Origin: SB11 sp965249955
GTDB taxonomy: Bacteria; Bacteroidota; Bacteroidia; UBA8524
Direction of reading: 5' to 3'
DNA length: 64,000 bases
NCBI GenBank assembly: GCA_965249955.1
Contig: OZ252261.1
Coordinates: 3,749,696 to 3,813,695, forward strand
Part shown: piece by piece, positions 26,200 to 34,566 of the stretch
Layout: each line of letters opens with the position of its first letter
Numbering within the stretch: position 1 is the stretch's first letter
Notes under the pieces: model-generated
The model's database searches: none
Told to the model about the DNA's origin: nothing
What the model saw: only the letters and a program-made list of their open reading frames with translations
Program-made: the position numbers and the translations under genes

Positions 26200-26976
26200 A
26201 TGAATGATGAACGACTGATTGCTTTTGAGCGACTGCTTACTATAATGGATGAATTGCGCGAGCAATGCCCTTGGGACAGGGAACAAACTATTGAAACCCT
26301 AAGACATCTTACTATTGAAGAGACCTACGAACTTTCTGATGCCATATTAAATAATGATATGGAGGAAATAAAAAAAGAACTGGGGGATGTACTGCTACAT
26401 ATTGTTTTTTATGCCAAAATTGGGCAAGAGAAGGGTGCTTTTGATATAACCAGTGTTATAAACCAACTGTGCGAGAAACTGATAGTACGTCATCCGCATA
26501 TATATGGTGATGTTAAAGTAACAGGTTCTGAAGAGGTGAAACAAAATTGGGAGCAGATTAAACAAAAAGAAAGTAACGGCACAAAATCATTACTGGCCGG
26601 GGTACCCAATAGTATGCCCAGTTTGGTTAAAGCCTACCGTATGCAAGAAAAAGCAGCACAGGTAGGTTTTGACTGGAACACCAAAGAACAGGTTTGGGGC
26701 AAAGTTGAAGAAGAATTGCAGGAGTTTAAAGAAGAGCTTGGCACAGAAAATGCGAAAGGGGAATTTGGCGATGTACTTTTTGCTTTGGTAAACTATGCCC
26801 GATTTGAAGGTATAAATCCTGATGATGCTTTAGAAATGACCAACAAAAAGTTTAAAGCCCGCTTTGAATACATTGAGCTGAAAGCAAAAGCACAGGGCAA
26901 AAACATGAAAGATATGACACTGGCTGAGATGGATGTAATATGGAACGAGGCGAAAACCTTTGAAAAAACTAATTAA
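26200..26976 (+). CDS. mazG: Nucleoside triphosphate pyrophosphohydrolase MazG, 258 aa
   Basis: MazG hydrolyses NTPs and dNTPs to the monophosphate and PPi. Two MazG folds are seen: the first with LREQCPWDREQTIETL, the metal-binding IEETYEL and ELGDVLLHIVFYAK; the second with VEEELQEFKEEL and EFGDVLFALVNYAR. The ATG at 26200 matches the usual start; an upstream TTG would add 11 hydrophobic residues unlike the family. Confidence 0.94.
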   Translation: MNDERLIAFERLLTIMDELREQCPWDREQTIETLRHLTIEETYELSDAILNNDMEEIKKELGDVLLHIVFYAKIGQEKGAFDITSVINQLCEKLIVRHPHIYGDVKVTGSEEVKQNWEQIKQKESNGTKSLLAGVPNSMPSLVKAYRMQEKAAQVGFDWNTKEQVWGKVEEELQEFKEELGTENAKGEFGDVLFALVNYARFEGINPDDALEMTNKKFKARFEYIELKAKAQGKNMKDMTLAEMDVIWNEAKTFEKTN

Positions 26977-26991
26977 ACAAAAAAAACAAAC

Positions 26992-27651
26992 ATGAAAAAA
27001 AGTATCTTAATTGCAATTGTATCATTTTTTGCATTTTCATCAGCACAGGCACAAACAGAGCAAGGTACCGTATTTGTTGGCGGTAGTTTAGGCTTAATGT
27101 CATCAAACTCTAAAACCAAGGTTGGTAATAACGAAACCGAAACAAATAAAAACCTATCGTACAATTTTTCACCAAGAGTAGGGTATTTTATTGCTAACAA
27201 TACTGCTGTTGGTATTAGTTTAGGCTACGGAGGAAGTAAACGGGTTAACTATGGCTTAGTGACCAAAAATACATTTACTGCATCAACAATTAATGCCGGC
27301 CTTTTTGCACAGCAATATTTTATGCTTTTACCTCAATTTGGACTTACTGGTGGACTAAGTGCAGATTATTTCTTTGGCCCTTCAAAAAGCGAAAACGAAA
27401 ACACAATTACAGGTGTAATAACAAAAACCGAATACAATTACTCAAACCTTATATTTGGTTTAAACGGAGGTGGTGTTTGGTTTCCTACCCCACAAATTGG
27501 TGTTAGCGCAGGCATAAGCATATTAAACTATAGCATAACTACCCAAAAAGAGAAAAACTCTAATCCTGAAATAAAAGAAAAAGATTCAGCATTCGAATTT
27601 GGTATACGCTCAACCTCATTTGATATAGGTTTCAACTACTACTTCAATTAA
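26992..27651 (+). CDS. Outer-membrane beta-barrel protein, 219 aa
   Basis: A signal peptide (MKKSILIAIVSFFAFSSAQA) is followed by a barrel of alternating amphipathic strands starting GTVFVGGSLGLMSS. It includes FSPRVGYFIANNTAVGISLGY and ends in an aromatic strand (SFDIGFNYYFN), as needed for BAM recognition. It is similar in size and pattern to the next gene, so the two are probably tandem paralogues. It starts 15 bp after mazG. Confidence 0.85.
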   Translation: MKKSILIAIVSFFAFSSAQAQTEQGTVFVGGSLGLMSSNSKTKVGNNETETNKNLSYNFSPRVGYFIANNTAVGISLGYGGSKRVNYGLVTKNTFTASTINAGLFAQQYFMLLPQFGLTGGLSADYFFGPSKSENENTITGVITKTEYNYSNLIFGLNGGGVWFPTPQIGVSAGISILNYSITTQKEKNSNPEIKEKDSAFEFGIRSTSFDIGFNYYFN

Positions 27652-27668
27652 AAAAAACACAATATATT

Positions 27669-27706
27669 AGCCTTCTATACCGTTGGTATAGAAGGCTTTA
27701 TTTTGT
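27669..27706 (+). terminator. Rho-independent terminator
   Basis: A perfect 13-bp stem AGCCTTCTATACC / GGTATAGAAGGCT with GTT loop (27669-27697) is followed by TTATTTTG. Confidence 0.85.
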
Positions 27707-27748
27707 AAAAAACTTAGCAAAGTTTTATATTAAACCCACTTAAAATCG

Positions 27749-28444
27749 ATGAAAAACGCATATACACTACTATTAATAGCTTTAACCTTCATAAACAGCA
27801 AAATGGGCTATTGCCAAACCCAAAAGGGTAGCTTTTATATTGGGGGCACCGGTTCAGCTGCAAATTTGTTTCAAGGTGAAGATAATAAAGGTACATATCA
27901 AAAAACGTTTACCCAGTACAACTTTACAGGCGGAATAAACGCTGGGTATTTTATAAAAGATAAACTTGCAATAGGTATTAGTGGCGAATACAATAGTGTG
28001 CTAAACAGAACCCCAGCCAACACTCCTATTACAAATGGTCTTACAAACGTATCGTGGCGCAGGCCTATAAGTGTTTTATTGCATGTGCGCCGCTACCACA
28101 TGATATTACCCAATTTTGGCTTTTACCCACAAGTTAGCGGGGGTATTGTTACAGGGTTATCAAGAGAGATGCTTGAGACGGAAAGCAAGAGCTTGCTATT
28201 GTTAGCCGAAGGAAAACTTACAGGATATACAGCTAATGTAGGTGTTGGTTTTACATGGTTTCCCTTTAAAAAAGCAAAACGCTTTAATATTGAAACCTAT
28301 GTTAACATTTTTGGATTCAGGCACATAAAAAACGATTATAATGACCCTAGCACACGAAACACACAAATAGCAAACACCTTTAGCTTTTTTAACACCTCAG
28401 TGGGTATTAACTACTTCATTTTTAAACAAGCCAATACACAATAA
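27749..28444 (+). CDS. Outer-membrane beta-barrel protein, 231 aa
   Basis: A signal peptide ends near MGYCQTQ. The barrel opens KGSFYIGGTGSAANLF and repeats the GYFIKDKLAIGISGEYNS pattern of the previous gene, where the matching stretch is GYFIANNTAVGISLGY. Strands end with an aromatic C-terminus. The first gene has its own terminator, so this one is probably transcribed separately. Function unknown. Confidence 0.82.
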   Translation: MKNAYTLLLIALTFINSKMGYCQTQKGSFYIGGTGSAANLFQGEDNKGTYQKTFTQYNFTGGINAGYFIKDKLAIGISGEYNSVLNRTPANTPITNGLTNVSWRRPISVLLHVRRYHMILPNFGFYPQVSGGIVTGLSREMLETESKSLLLLAEGKLTGYTANVGVGFTWFPFKKAKRFNIETYVNIFGFRHIKNDYNDPSTRNTQIANTFSFFNTSVGINYFIFKQANTQ

Positions 28445-28540
28445 AAGTATACAACAACCAACTAACATTAATAAACAACAGTCTCAATAATAAAACCCAA
28501 TGTTTTTTCGATTACTTTTGAGACCAATAAACACTATTTA

Positions 28541-29611
28541 GTGAAAAAACTTTTTCTACTTCTTTTTTCAATAGGCACACTTAGTGCTTTTGCTCAAATA
28601 GGAGGCAATGGCGTATACCAAGTATTAAATGTTACCCCATCGGCACGCATAGCAGCACTGGGCGGCAACCTTATTACGGCTTATGATAGAGATGTAAACA
28701 TAGGCTTTCAAAACCCCGCCATGCTTAACAAGCAAATGGATAAGCAATTGGCTATAAACTACCTAAACTACTTTGCCGATATTAACCAAGGATACTTTGC
28801 GTATGCCAAGCACTACGATAGTGTGGGCACATTTGCAGCAGGCGTACAGTACCTTAACTATGGTAATTTTGTAGCTACTGATGAAGCAGGAAACATTACA
28901 GGCAACTTTGGAGCATCTGATATAGCATTTCAGTTGGGATATGGCAACAGTATAGGCCATTGGTCGTACGGAAGTAACCTAAAAGTAATTTACAGCCAAT
29001 TAGAAACATACAACTCACTAGGTTTTGCTTTTGATGTTGCAGGTGCTTATGTAAATACCGAAAAATTGTTTACAGCAACAGTAGTAGCCAAAAACATTGG
29101 TACACAAATAAAATCATACATACCGGGCAATACCGAGCACTTACCTTTCGAGATACAAGTAGGTATATCAAAAAAGTTAGAGCACGCACCATTTAGGTTC
29201 TCTATCATTGGGCACAACCTTCAAACAGCTGATATATCATACGTCAACCCCAATGCACGCAATGTGCAAATTGATTTTGCTACACAAAAACCAATTGCCG
29301 AAAAAATATCAACAGGTGACAAAATAATGCGTCATTTAATAATCGGTACTGAAATGGTTTTTAGCAAAAATTTTAATATCCGTTTAGCCTATAACCACCA
29401 ACGCCGAAAAGAAATGAGCCTGCCCGATAGTAAGGGTTTCACTGGTTTCTCTTGGGGATTTAGTTTAAAACTGCTTAAAATGAATGTTAGTTATGGTAAC
29501 GCAGGTTTTTTTCCAAAGCGTGGCAGCCATCACTTCTCACTACTCATCGATACTGAAACGTTTTTTAAACGCAAAGCAAAAACTGCAACTTCAGCCCCTG
29601 CCCTTCCATAG
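28541..29611 (+). CDS. porQ: Type IX secretion system protein PorQ, 356 aa
   Basis: PorQ is an outer-membrane beta-barrel of the PorV/FadL-like family needed with PorU, PorV and PorZ for type IX secretion and surface anchoring. The signal peptide ends LSAFAQ, and the mature N-terminus IGGNGVYQVLNVTPSARIAA with LGGNLI is characteristic. The C-terminal strands (NVSYGNAGFFPKRGSHHFS) fit. The start is GTG at 28541 after a TACTTTTG box (28513-28520). It is followed by cmk, an arrangement common in Bacteroidota. Confidence 0.9.
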   Translation: MKKLFLLLFSIGTLSAFAQIGGNGVYQVLNVTPSARIAALGGNLITAYDRDVNIGFQNPAMLNKQMDKQLAINYLNYFADINQGYFAYAKHYDSVGTFAAGVQYLNYGNFVATDEAGNITGNFGASDIAFQLGYGNSIGHWSYGSNLKVIYSQLETYNSLGFAFDVAGAYVNTEKLFTATVVAKNIGTQIKSYIPGNTEHLPFEIQVGISKKLEHAPFRFSIIGHNLQTADISYVNPNARNVQIDFATQKPIAEKISTGDKIMRHLIIGTEMVFSKNFNIRLAYNHQRRKEMSLPDSKGFTGFSWGFSLKLLKMNVSYGNAGFFPKRGSHHFSLLIDTETFFKRKAKTATSAPALP

Positions 29612-29649
29612 TATGCTACAATGCCTATATTTGCGCCAAATATTACGTA

Positions 29650-30327
29650 GTGAAAAAAATTATTATAGCCATTGATGGATACTCATCGTGCGGAAAAAGC
29701 ACCATGGCTCGCGCACTAGCCAAGCAATTAGGTTATGTTTTTATAGATTCGGGCGCAATGTATCGTGCAGTAACCTTGTACTTTATTAATACCGCTGTTG
29801 ATATTAACAATGCCAACCAAGTGGCTGATGCATTAAGTAAAATAACCATTCACTTTGAATTTAACCCCGAGAAGGGAACTGCCGACACCTACCTAAATGG
29901 TGCTAATGTAGAAGCTGAAATACGGACTATGCAGGTAGCACAGCAAGTAAGCAATGTTAGTGCACTATCGCCTGTAAGACGTTTTTTGGTGAAACAACAG
30001 CAACAAATGGGCGAAAAAAAAGGGATTGTGATGGATGGGAGAGATATTGGCACTGTGGTTTTCCCTCAAGCTGAGTTAAAAATATTTTTAACTGCTAGAC
30101 CTGAAGTACGTGCTAACCGACGTTTAAAAGAGTTGCAGGATAAAGGTGAAAACTGGGCTTTTAACGACGTTTTGAAAAACCTGCAAGAAAGAGACACTAT
30201 TGACTCGAACAGAGCTGACAGCCCTCTTAAACAAGCTGAGGATGCGCTTGTATTGGACAATAGTGATATTACCCGCGAAGAACAGTTGAATTTAGCACTA
30301 AAATGGGCTAACGAACGTATAAATTAA
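29650..30327 (+). CDS. cmk: Cytidylate kinase, 225 aa
   Basis: This phosphorylates CMP and dCMP. The P-loop is IAIDGYSSCGKSTMAR, followed by YVFIDSGAMYRAVTLYF. The CMP-binding and lid residues lie in GIVMDGRDIGTVVFPQAELK and LTARPEVRANRRLKEL. The start is GTG at 29650. The 3' end overlaps the convergent hybrid kinase gene by 4 bp. Confidence 0.95.
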   Translation: MKKIIIAIDGYSSCGKSTMARALAKQLGYVFIDSGAMYRAVTLYFINTAVDINNANQVADALSKITIHFEFNPEKGTADTYLNGANVEAEIRTMQVAQQVSNVSALSPVRRFLVKQQQQMGEKKGIVMDGRDIGTVVFPQAELKIFLTARPEVRANRRLKELQDKGENWAFNDVLKNLQERDTIDSNRADSPLKQAEDALVLDNSDITREEQLNLALKWANERIN

Positions 30328-31448
30328 GCATTAGTCTCTTCTTGAACTGTTGAGGTTAGGTTTGGTACTTCTAAAGTAAATGAGGTGCCTTTACCTTCTT
30401 CTGATTGAACATCAATTTTACCTTCAAGTTTATCTATAGATTCTTTGGTTACATACAAACCAATGCCCGACCCTGCATTAATAAAGGTGGCGCGATAAAA
30501 CATATCGAAAATATGGCTTAGACTATCTCCCTTTATGCCTATACCATTGTCAACTACTTTTAAAACAACTCTATCTTCATCAACCGTACCAGTAACGGTT
30601 ATTCGTTTATCAGGATTATCGGGACGTTGAAACTTAATTGCATTGCTAATCAGATTGTTTACTATTGAGCGAACCCGAAAACCATCACTCATAAACTTTG
30701 AAGTCTGTACTATATTTATATCAAACTTTATAGTGTTTGCACCAAGGTAATAGCGCAAGCTGCTCACCGTTTGATCTATCATTTCAACAAAATCAAGCAC
30801 CTCAAGTCGGGCTTGTTTCTTATTGTTAATATAATAGTCAATCACATTATTATTCAAAACCTCCATACGCTTCACACTCACTTCCACCATGCGCAAATAC
30901 TCGTGCATTTTTTCATCAGTGGTTTCTTGCTCAGCCAAGTTTACAACCCCTAAAATTGAGGTTAAAGGCGCGCGCATATCGTGTGAAGCACTATATATAA
31001 AACGGTTTAGCTCATCGTAGGCTTTTTGAAGTTCATCAGTACGTTTTCGCAATTCCCTGCGCGAAACGGCCAAATCAACACCGTTTTTTATAGCAATCAT
31101 TATGTCCTCATCTTGCCAAGGTTTTGCTATATAGCGGTATACCTGCCCTTTGTTAATGGCATCAATAACAGTGTTAATATCAGCGTATGCTGTTACTAGT
31201 ATTCTAACTGTATCCGGATATTCATCTTTTATAGACTCACAAAACTCAACACCACTCATTTCTGGCATTCGTTGGTCTGTAAGCAAGACATGAAAAGGTT
31301 TTAACGCTAACTTTTCTCGTGCCTCTTGTGCAGTTAACGCTACCTCTATATCAAAAATTCTTCTGAATTGGGCTTTGAAACCGGTTAAGTTTCCCACCTC
31401 ATCATCCAGAAATAGTACTGAAGGTTTTTCCTGTTCCAATGCTCCCAC
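30324..31448 (-). CDS. Response regulator-histidine kinase hybrid, cytosolic, 374 aa
   Basis: An N-terminal receiver (about residues 9-122, phospho-acceptor Asp58 in LLTDQRMPEMSG) is joined by a short coiled coil to a HisKA domain (His156 in YSASHDMRAPLTS) and an HATPase_c domain with N box IVNNLISNAIKFQRP and G boxes VVDNGIGIKG and GSGIGLYVTKESID. There is no membrane segment. Its receiver closely resembles the stand-alone regulator at 42198 (both carry DDEVGNLxGFK and KGQxYRYxxKPW). The start is GTG at 31448, with a TTG nine bases further in as an alternative. Confidence 0.9.
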   Translation of the reverse strand: MGALEQEKPSVLFLDDEVGNLTGFKAQFRRIFDIEVALTAQEAREKLALKPFHVLLTDQRMPEMSGVEFCESIKDEYPDTVRILVTAYADINTVIDAINKGQVYRYIAKPWQDEDIMIAIKNGVDLAVSRRELRKRTDELQKAYDELNRFIYSASHDMRAPLTSILGVVNLAEQETTDEKMHEYLRMVEVSVKRMEVLNNNVIDYYINNKKQARLEVLDFVEMIDQTVSSLRYYLGANTIKFDINIVQTSKFMSDGFRVRSIVNNLISNAIKFQRPDNPDKRITVTGTVDEDRVVLKVVDNGIGIKGDSLSHIFDMFYRATFINAGSGIGLYVTKESIDKLEGKIDVQSEEGKGTSFTLEVPNLTSTVQEETNA

Positions 31449-31778
31449 CTATAATTATTGGCAAATTATCACAACTCTATCAAAATAATGCAAAAAAACT
31501 CGAAAAATAAAACAATAAATTACGTTTTGCCTTGAGCAAGTAGACCTTACTACTTATTTGCAAAACAAGCAATCCTCTCTAACTATTGATTTATAAGTGT
31601 TTAACTATTTAAACTTGATAAAGGCAAGTTAACAAGTGCCAGATGAATATTGAGTGAGGCGGGAAGTGTACTTCTTGAAGAATGAGTTCAGAGTTCTATT
31701 AAGGGCATAAAAAGCGATAGCGAGTAGCCCAAAATTAGTAACAGGGGAAATGATTTTTATCTTGAATAACGACGTTAA
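31449..31778. other. 330-bp intergenic region, no gene seen
   Basis: AT-rich sequence with no convincing ORF. It contains a nested inverted repeat: GTTTTGC (31524-31530) with GCAAAAC (31560-31566), and inside it GTAG (31540-31543) with CTAC (31550-31553). It probably holds the promoter of the hybrid kinase. Confidence 0.5.
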
Positions 31779-32114
31779 CTAGTAATTTTCTTCTCTCAGT
31801 ATCGTTTTGCCATCAGGTTTATAAAATAGCCATTTTCCTGCCCTGCGTCCGTTTTCGTATTGCCCTGTTGCTTCAATACTGCCGTCCTCACGGTATAATA
31901 TACATACACCATGCCTAATTGATGTTGGAGTGGGGCTTATAACTGTATCCCCCGTGGCTCTATCAATAGTAAATTGGTAACGTAAAATATAATGGTATAT
32001 CTCTTTGGCCTTTGTTTGCTTAGCATCGTAGTAAACATGGCCTTCGTATTCAAATTGTGCATTGGCTGCAGTAAACAAACCTATGAAAAAGATGCAGAAC
32101 AGAAATCGTTTCAT
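31779..32114 (-). CDS. Small secreted MORN-repeat protein, 111 aa
   Basis: A signal peptide (MKRFLFCIFFIGLFTAANAQ) precedes a short domain. Its C-terminus has two MORN/YwqK-like hairpins: GVCILYREDGSIEATGQYENG and RRAGKWLFYKPDGKTIL. It is probably periplasmic or surface-exposed. No enzymatic role is visible. It lies downstream of sucD but beyond a terminator. Confidence 0.75.
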   Translation of the reverse strand: MKRFLFCIFFIGLFTAANAQFEYEGHVYYDAKQTKAKEIYHYILRYQFTIDRATGDTVISPTPTSIRHGVCILYREDGSIEATGQYENGRRAGKWLFYKPDGKTILREENY

Positions 32115-32160
32115 ATTAGTAATTACTTAACGCAATCTTAACAAAAATATTCTATTTCTT

Positions 32161-32197
32161 TCTAAACAAAAAGAGGCTGCCCTACGGGCAGCCTCTT
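32161..32197 (-). terminator. Rho-independent terminator after sucD
   Basis: A 12-bp stem AAGAGGCTGCCC / GGGCAGCCTCTT (32171-32197); on the minus strand it is followed by TTTGTTTAGA. Confidence 0.85.
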
Positions 32198-32218
32198 CAT
32201 ATATCAAATTTTATTTTA

Positions 32219-33103
32219 TTAGTTGGCAGTAGCCACGCCTAATACTTCAGCCATTTTTGCACCTATTTCGGCTGGGCTTTCTACTACGTGTATACCACAC
32301 TCTGCCATAATTTTCATTTTAGCGGCAGCAGTATCATCAGCACCACCAATAATAGCACCTGCGTGCCCCATACGTTTACCTGCTGGGGCAGTTTGACCTG
32401 CAATAAAACCAACAACGGGTTTTGTGCCGTTTTCTTTTATCCAGTAAGCGGCTTCAGCTTCCATGCTTCCGCCAATCTCACCTATCATTATAATACCATC
32501 AGTATCAGGATCATTCATAAACATTTCAACTGCTTCTTTGGTGGTAGTTCCAATAATGGGGTCACCACCAATACCTATAGCAGTACTTTGTCCCATACCT
32601 GCTTTGGTAATTTGGTCAACAGCTTCGTAAGTAAGTGTACCTGATTTTGAAATAATACCTACACGACCCGGTTTGAAAATAAAACCCGGCATGATACCAA
32701 TTTTAGCTTCACCCGGTGTAATAATACCTGGGCAGTTAGGCCCTATTAAACGGGTATTTTTACCTTGTAGATAGGCTTTTGCTGTTATCATATCTTTAGT
32801 AGGTATACCTTCGGTAATACAAACTACTAGGGCTATGCCTGCATCAGCAGCTTCCATAATAGCATCTGCAGCAAAAGCAGCAGGTACAAAAATTATCGAT
32901 ACATTAGCACCTGTGCTATCTACCGCATCTTTTACGGTATTAAACACGGGCTTATCTAAATGGGCTTGACCGCCTTTGCCGGGGGTAACACCGCCTACAA
33001 CATTGGTTCCGTACTCAATCATTTGGCTGGCGTGGAAAGTTCCCTCGCTGCCTGTGAATCCTTGTACTATAATTTTTGAATCTTTATTTACTAAAATACT
33101 CAT
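32219..33103 (-). CDS. sucD: Succinate-CoA ligase, ADP-forming, alpha subunit, 294 aa
   Basis: This TCA-cycle enzyme interconverts succinyl-CoA and succinate with substrate-level phosphorylation. The CoA-binding Rossmann domain opens SKIIVQGFTGSEGTFHASQM. The phosphohistidine is in GKRMGHAGAIIGG. The ATG at 33103 gives the family start (MSILVNKDSK); an upstream in-frame codon would add nine residues. The beta subunit gene (sucC) is not in the window, so the two are unlinked here. Confidence 0.96.
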   Translation of the reverse strand: MSILVNKDSKIIVQGFTGSEGTFHASQMIEYGTNVVGGVTPGKGGQAHLDKPVFNTVKDAVDSTGANVSIIFVPAAFAADAIMEAADAGIALVVCITEGIPTKDMITAKAYLQGKNTRLIGPNCPGIITPGEAKIGIMPGFIFKPGRVGIISKSGTLTYEAVDQITKAGMGQSTAIGIGGDPIIGTTTKEAVEMFMNDPDTDGIIMIGEIGGSMEAEAAYWIKENGTKPVVGFIAGQTAPAGKRMGHAGAIIGGADDTAAAKMKIMAECGIHVVESPAEIGAKMAEVLGVATAN

Positions 33104-33165
33104 GTGTACTACTCTAAATTGAGGGCGCAATTTAGCTTATTTTACTAAAAATGGCACATCCTTTT

Positions 33166-33196
33166 AAAACAAAAAAAGCCACCCTTGGGTGGCTTT
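33166..33196 (-). terminator. Rho-independent terminator after rplI
   Basis: A 10-bp stem AAAGCCACCC / GGGTGGCTTT with TT loop (33175-33196); on the minus strand it is followed by TTTTGTTTT. Confidence 0.85.
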
Positions 33197-33221
33197 GTAT
33201 TTTAAAGTGCAAAAAAGCTAC

Positions 33222-33665
33222 TTATTCAGCTACAACTTCAACGGTTACCTCTACCGATACTTCGCGGTGAAGGTTAACAGTTGCAGTGTATGTGCCTACT
33301 GCTTTAGGATCTTCGTTAAGCACCACTTTGCGGCGATCAACTTCAAAACCTTTAGCTTTAAGTGCTTGTGCTACTTGAAGTGCGTTTATAGAACCAAAAA
33401 TTTTGCCGTTTGCACCAACTTTGGCACCTAACTGCACTGAAACACCGTTAAGTTTTTCAGATAGTGCAGTAGCATCATTTTTAATTTTGTCTTGTTTAAA
33501 GGCAGCTTGCTTAAGGTTTTCAGCTAAAACTTTAAGATTGCTTTCAGTGGCTAATGAAGCCATACCTTGAGGGATAAGGAAGTTATTGGCATAACCGTTT
33601 TTTACAGCTATCACATCATCCTTAAAACCTAGGTTTTTTATATCTTGTTTTAATATAATTTTCAT
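33222..33665 (-). CDS. rplI: 50S ribosomal protein L9, 147 aa
   Basis: This is the two-domain, long-helix ribosomal protein bL9. The N-domain opens MKIILKQDIKNLGFKDDV and continues VKNGYANNFLIPQGMA, followed by the central helix and a C-domain with KIFGSINALQVAQALKAKG. It is the last gene of rpsF-rpsR-rplI. It is unusual here in having a strong GAGGAGG Shine-Dalgarno 8-9 nt before the ATG. Confidence 0.96.
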   Translation of the reverse strand: MKIILKQDIKNLGFKDDVIAVKNGYANNFLIPQGMASLATESNLKVLAENLKQAAFKQDKIKNDATALSEKLNGVSVQLGAKVGANGKIFGSINALQVAQALKAKGFEVDRRKVVLNEDPKAVGTYTATVNLHREVSVEVTVEVVAE

Positions 33666-33673
33666 TATTTGCT

Positions 33674-33681
33674 CCCTCCTC
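33674..33681 (-). promoter_or_regulatory. Strong Shine-Dalgarno before rplI
   Basis: On the minus strand GAGGAGGG lies 8 nt before the rplI ATG, complementary to the CCTCC of the 16S rRNA 3' end in this window. Most genes here lack such a site. Confidence 0.75.
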
Positions 33682-33954
33682 TTATTTTAAACCGTCGGCT
33701 ACGTAAGGTAATATAGAAAGGTGACGCGCACGTTTGATGGCTTGTGCCACTTTACGTTGGTATTTTAATGATGTACCAGTGATACGGCGAGGAAGTATTT
33801 TACCTTGCTCGTTCAAAAATTTCATCAAAAAGTTAGCATCTTTATAGTCGATGTACTTAATACCGTTTTTCTTAAAACGACAGTACTTTTTCTTAACGGC
33901 AACATCGGGTTGATTGTTGAACACGAAGTTACCTCTTCTGTTTGGCCTACTCAT
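33682..33954 (-). CDS. rpsR: 30S ribosomal protein S18, 90 aa
   Basis: bS18 binds bS6 on the platform of the small subunit. The core CRFKKNGIKYIDYKDANFLM, KILPRRITGTSLKYQRK and VAQAIKRARHLSILPYV are highly conserved. The start overlaps the rpsF stop by one base. In Flavobacterium ribosomes bS18, with bS6 and bS21, is known to help occlude the anti-Shine-Dalgarno. Confidence 0.97.
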   Translation of the reverse strand: MSRPNRRGNFVFNNQPDVAVKKKYCRFKKNGIKYIDYKDANFLMKFLNEQGKILPRRITGTSLKYQRKVAQAIKRARHLSILPYVADGLK

Positions 33955-34325
33955 TATGCTACTACTGCCTCCTTATCTTTTTTGGGTTGGTTAAATTCGC
34001 CGTTACGTTTACGTTGGTTGTAAATTACCGCGTGCTTGTCTAAAGCAGTTGATAAGAAACGCATAATACGTTCGTCGCGTTTTAATTGAAGTTCAAGCGC
34101 GGCAATAAGGTTACCTGGTGCTTTGTATTCAAATACTTGATAAAAACCCGTTGTTTTCTTTTGGATAGGATAAGCCAGTTTGGTTAGCCCCCAATTTTCT
34201 TCGTGCACAATTTCACCTTTGTGCTCTGTAATCAACTGCCTGTATTTAGCTACTGCATCTTTCAGTTGCTCGTCAGACAGCACGGGTGTAAATATGATTA
34301 CAGATTCATAATTTTTTAAATCCAT
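33954..34325 (-). CDS. rpsF: 30S ribosomal protein S6, 123 aa
   Basis: bS6 has a ferredoxin-like fold. The start MDLKNYESVIIFTPVLSDEQ and the segments EENWGLTKLAYPIQKK and FYQVFEYKAPGNLIAALE are typical. The C-terminal tail (NQRKRNGEFNQPKKDKEAVV) is longer and more charged than in E. coli before the poly-Glu. It is the first gene of the operon, with a clear promoter upstream. Confidence 0.96.
   Translation of the reverse strand: MDLKNYESVIIFTPVLSDEQLKDAVAKYRQLITEHKGEIVHEENWGLTKLAYPIQKKTTGFYQVFEYKAPGNLIAALELQLKRDERIMRFLSTALDKHAVIYNQRKRNGEFNQPKKDKEAVVA
33968..33974 (-). promoter_or_regulatory. SD-like AAGGAGG upstream of rpsR
   Basis: On the minus strand AAGGAGG ends 13 nt before the rpsR ATG, inside the last codons of rpsF (Lys-Glu). 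The spacing is longer than optimal, so it could be chance coding sequence. Confidence 0.4.
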
Positions 34326-34370
34326 GTGCTTGTTTAAAATTTATTTTACCCCTTAACTTTTAAGGGACGG

Positions 34371-34401
34371 CAAAGGTAATATTTCATTTCACATTAAACA
34401 A
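34371..34401 (-). promoter_or_regulatory. Promoter of rpsF-rpsR-rplI
   Basis: On the minus strand TTG (34399-34401), 20 nt, then TACCTTTG (34371-34378), matching the Bacteroidota consensus. It lies about 45 bp upstream of the rpsF ATG. Confidence 0.7.
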
Positions 34402-34566
34402 AAAACAATTATTATTTATCATTTAGTAGTAAACAATGCACAAAAAACGCATTAGAATTACTCTTCAACAATTATTTTTTGTCCAAGTCTCTTAAACAGA
34501 TGATGATAAATGTTAAATGCCCAATGAAAAAACTTTTATCTCACCCTGTAAACCCGTAAAATTGCA

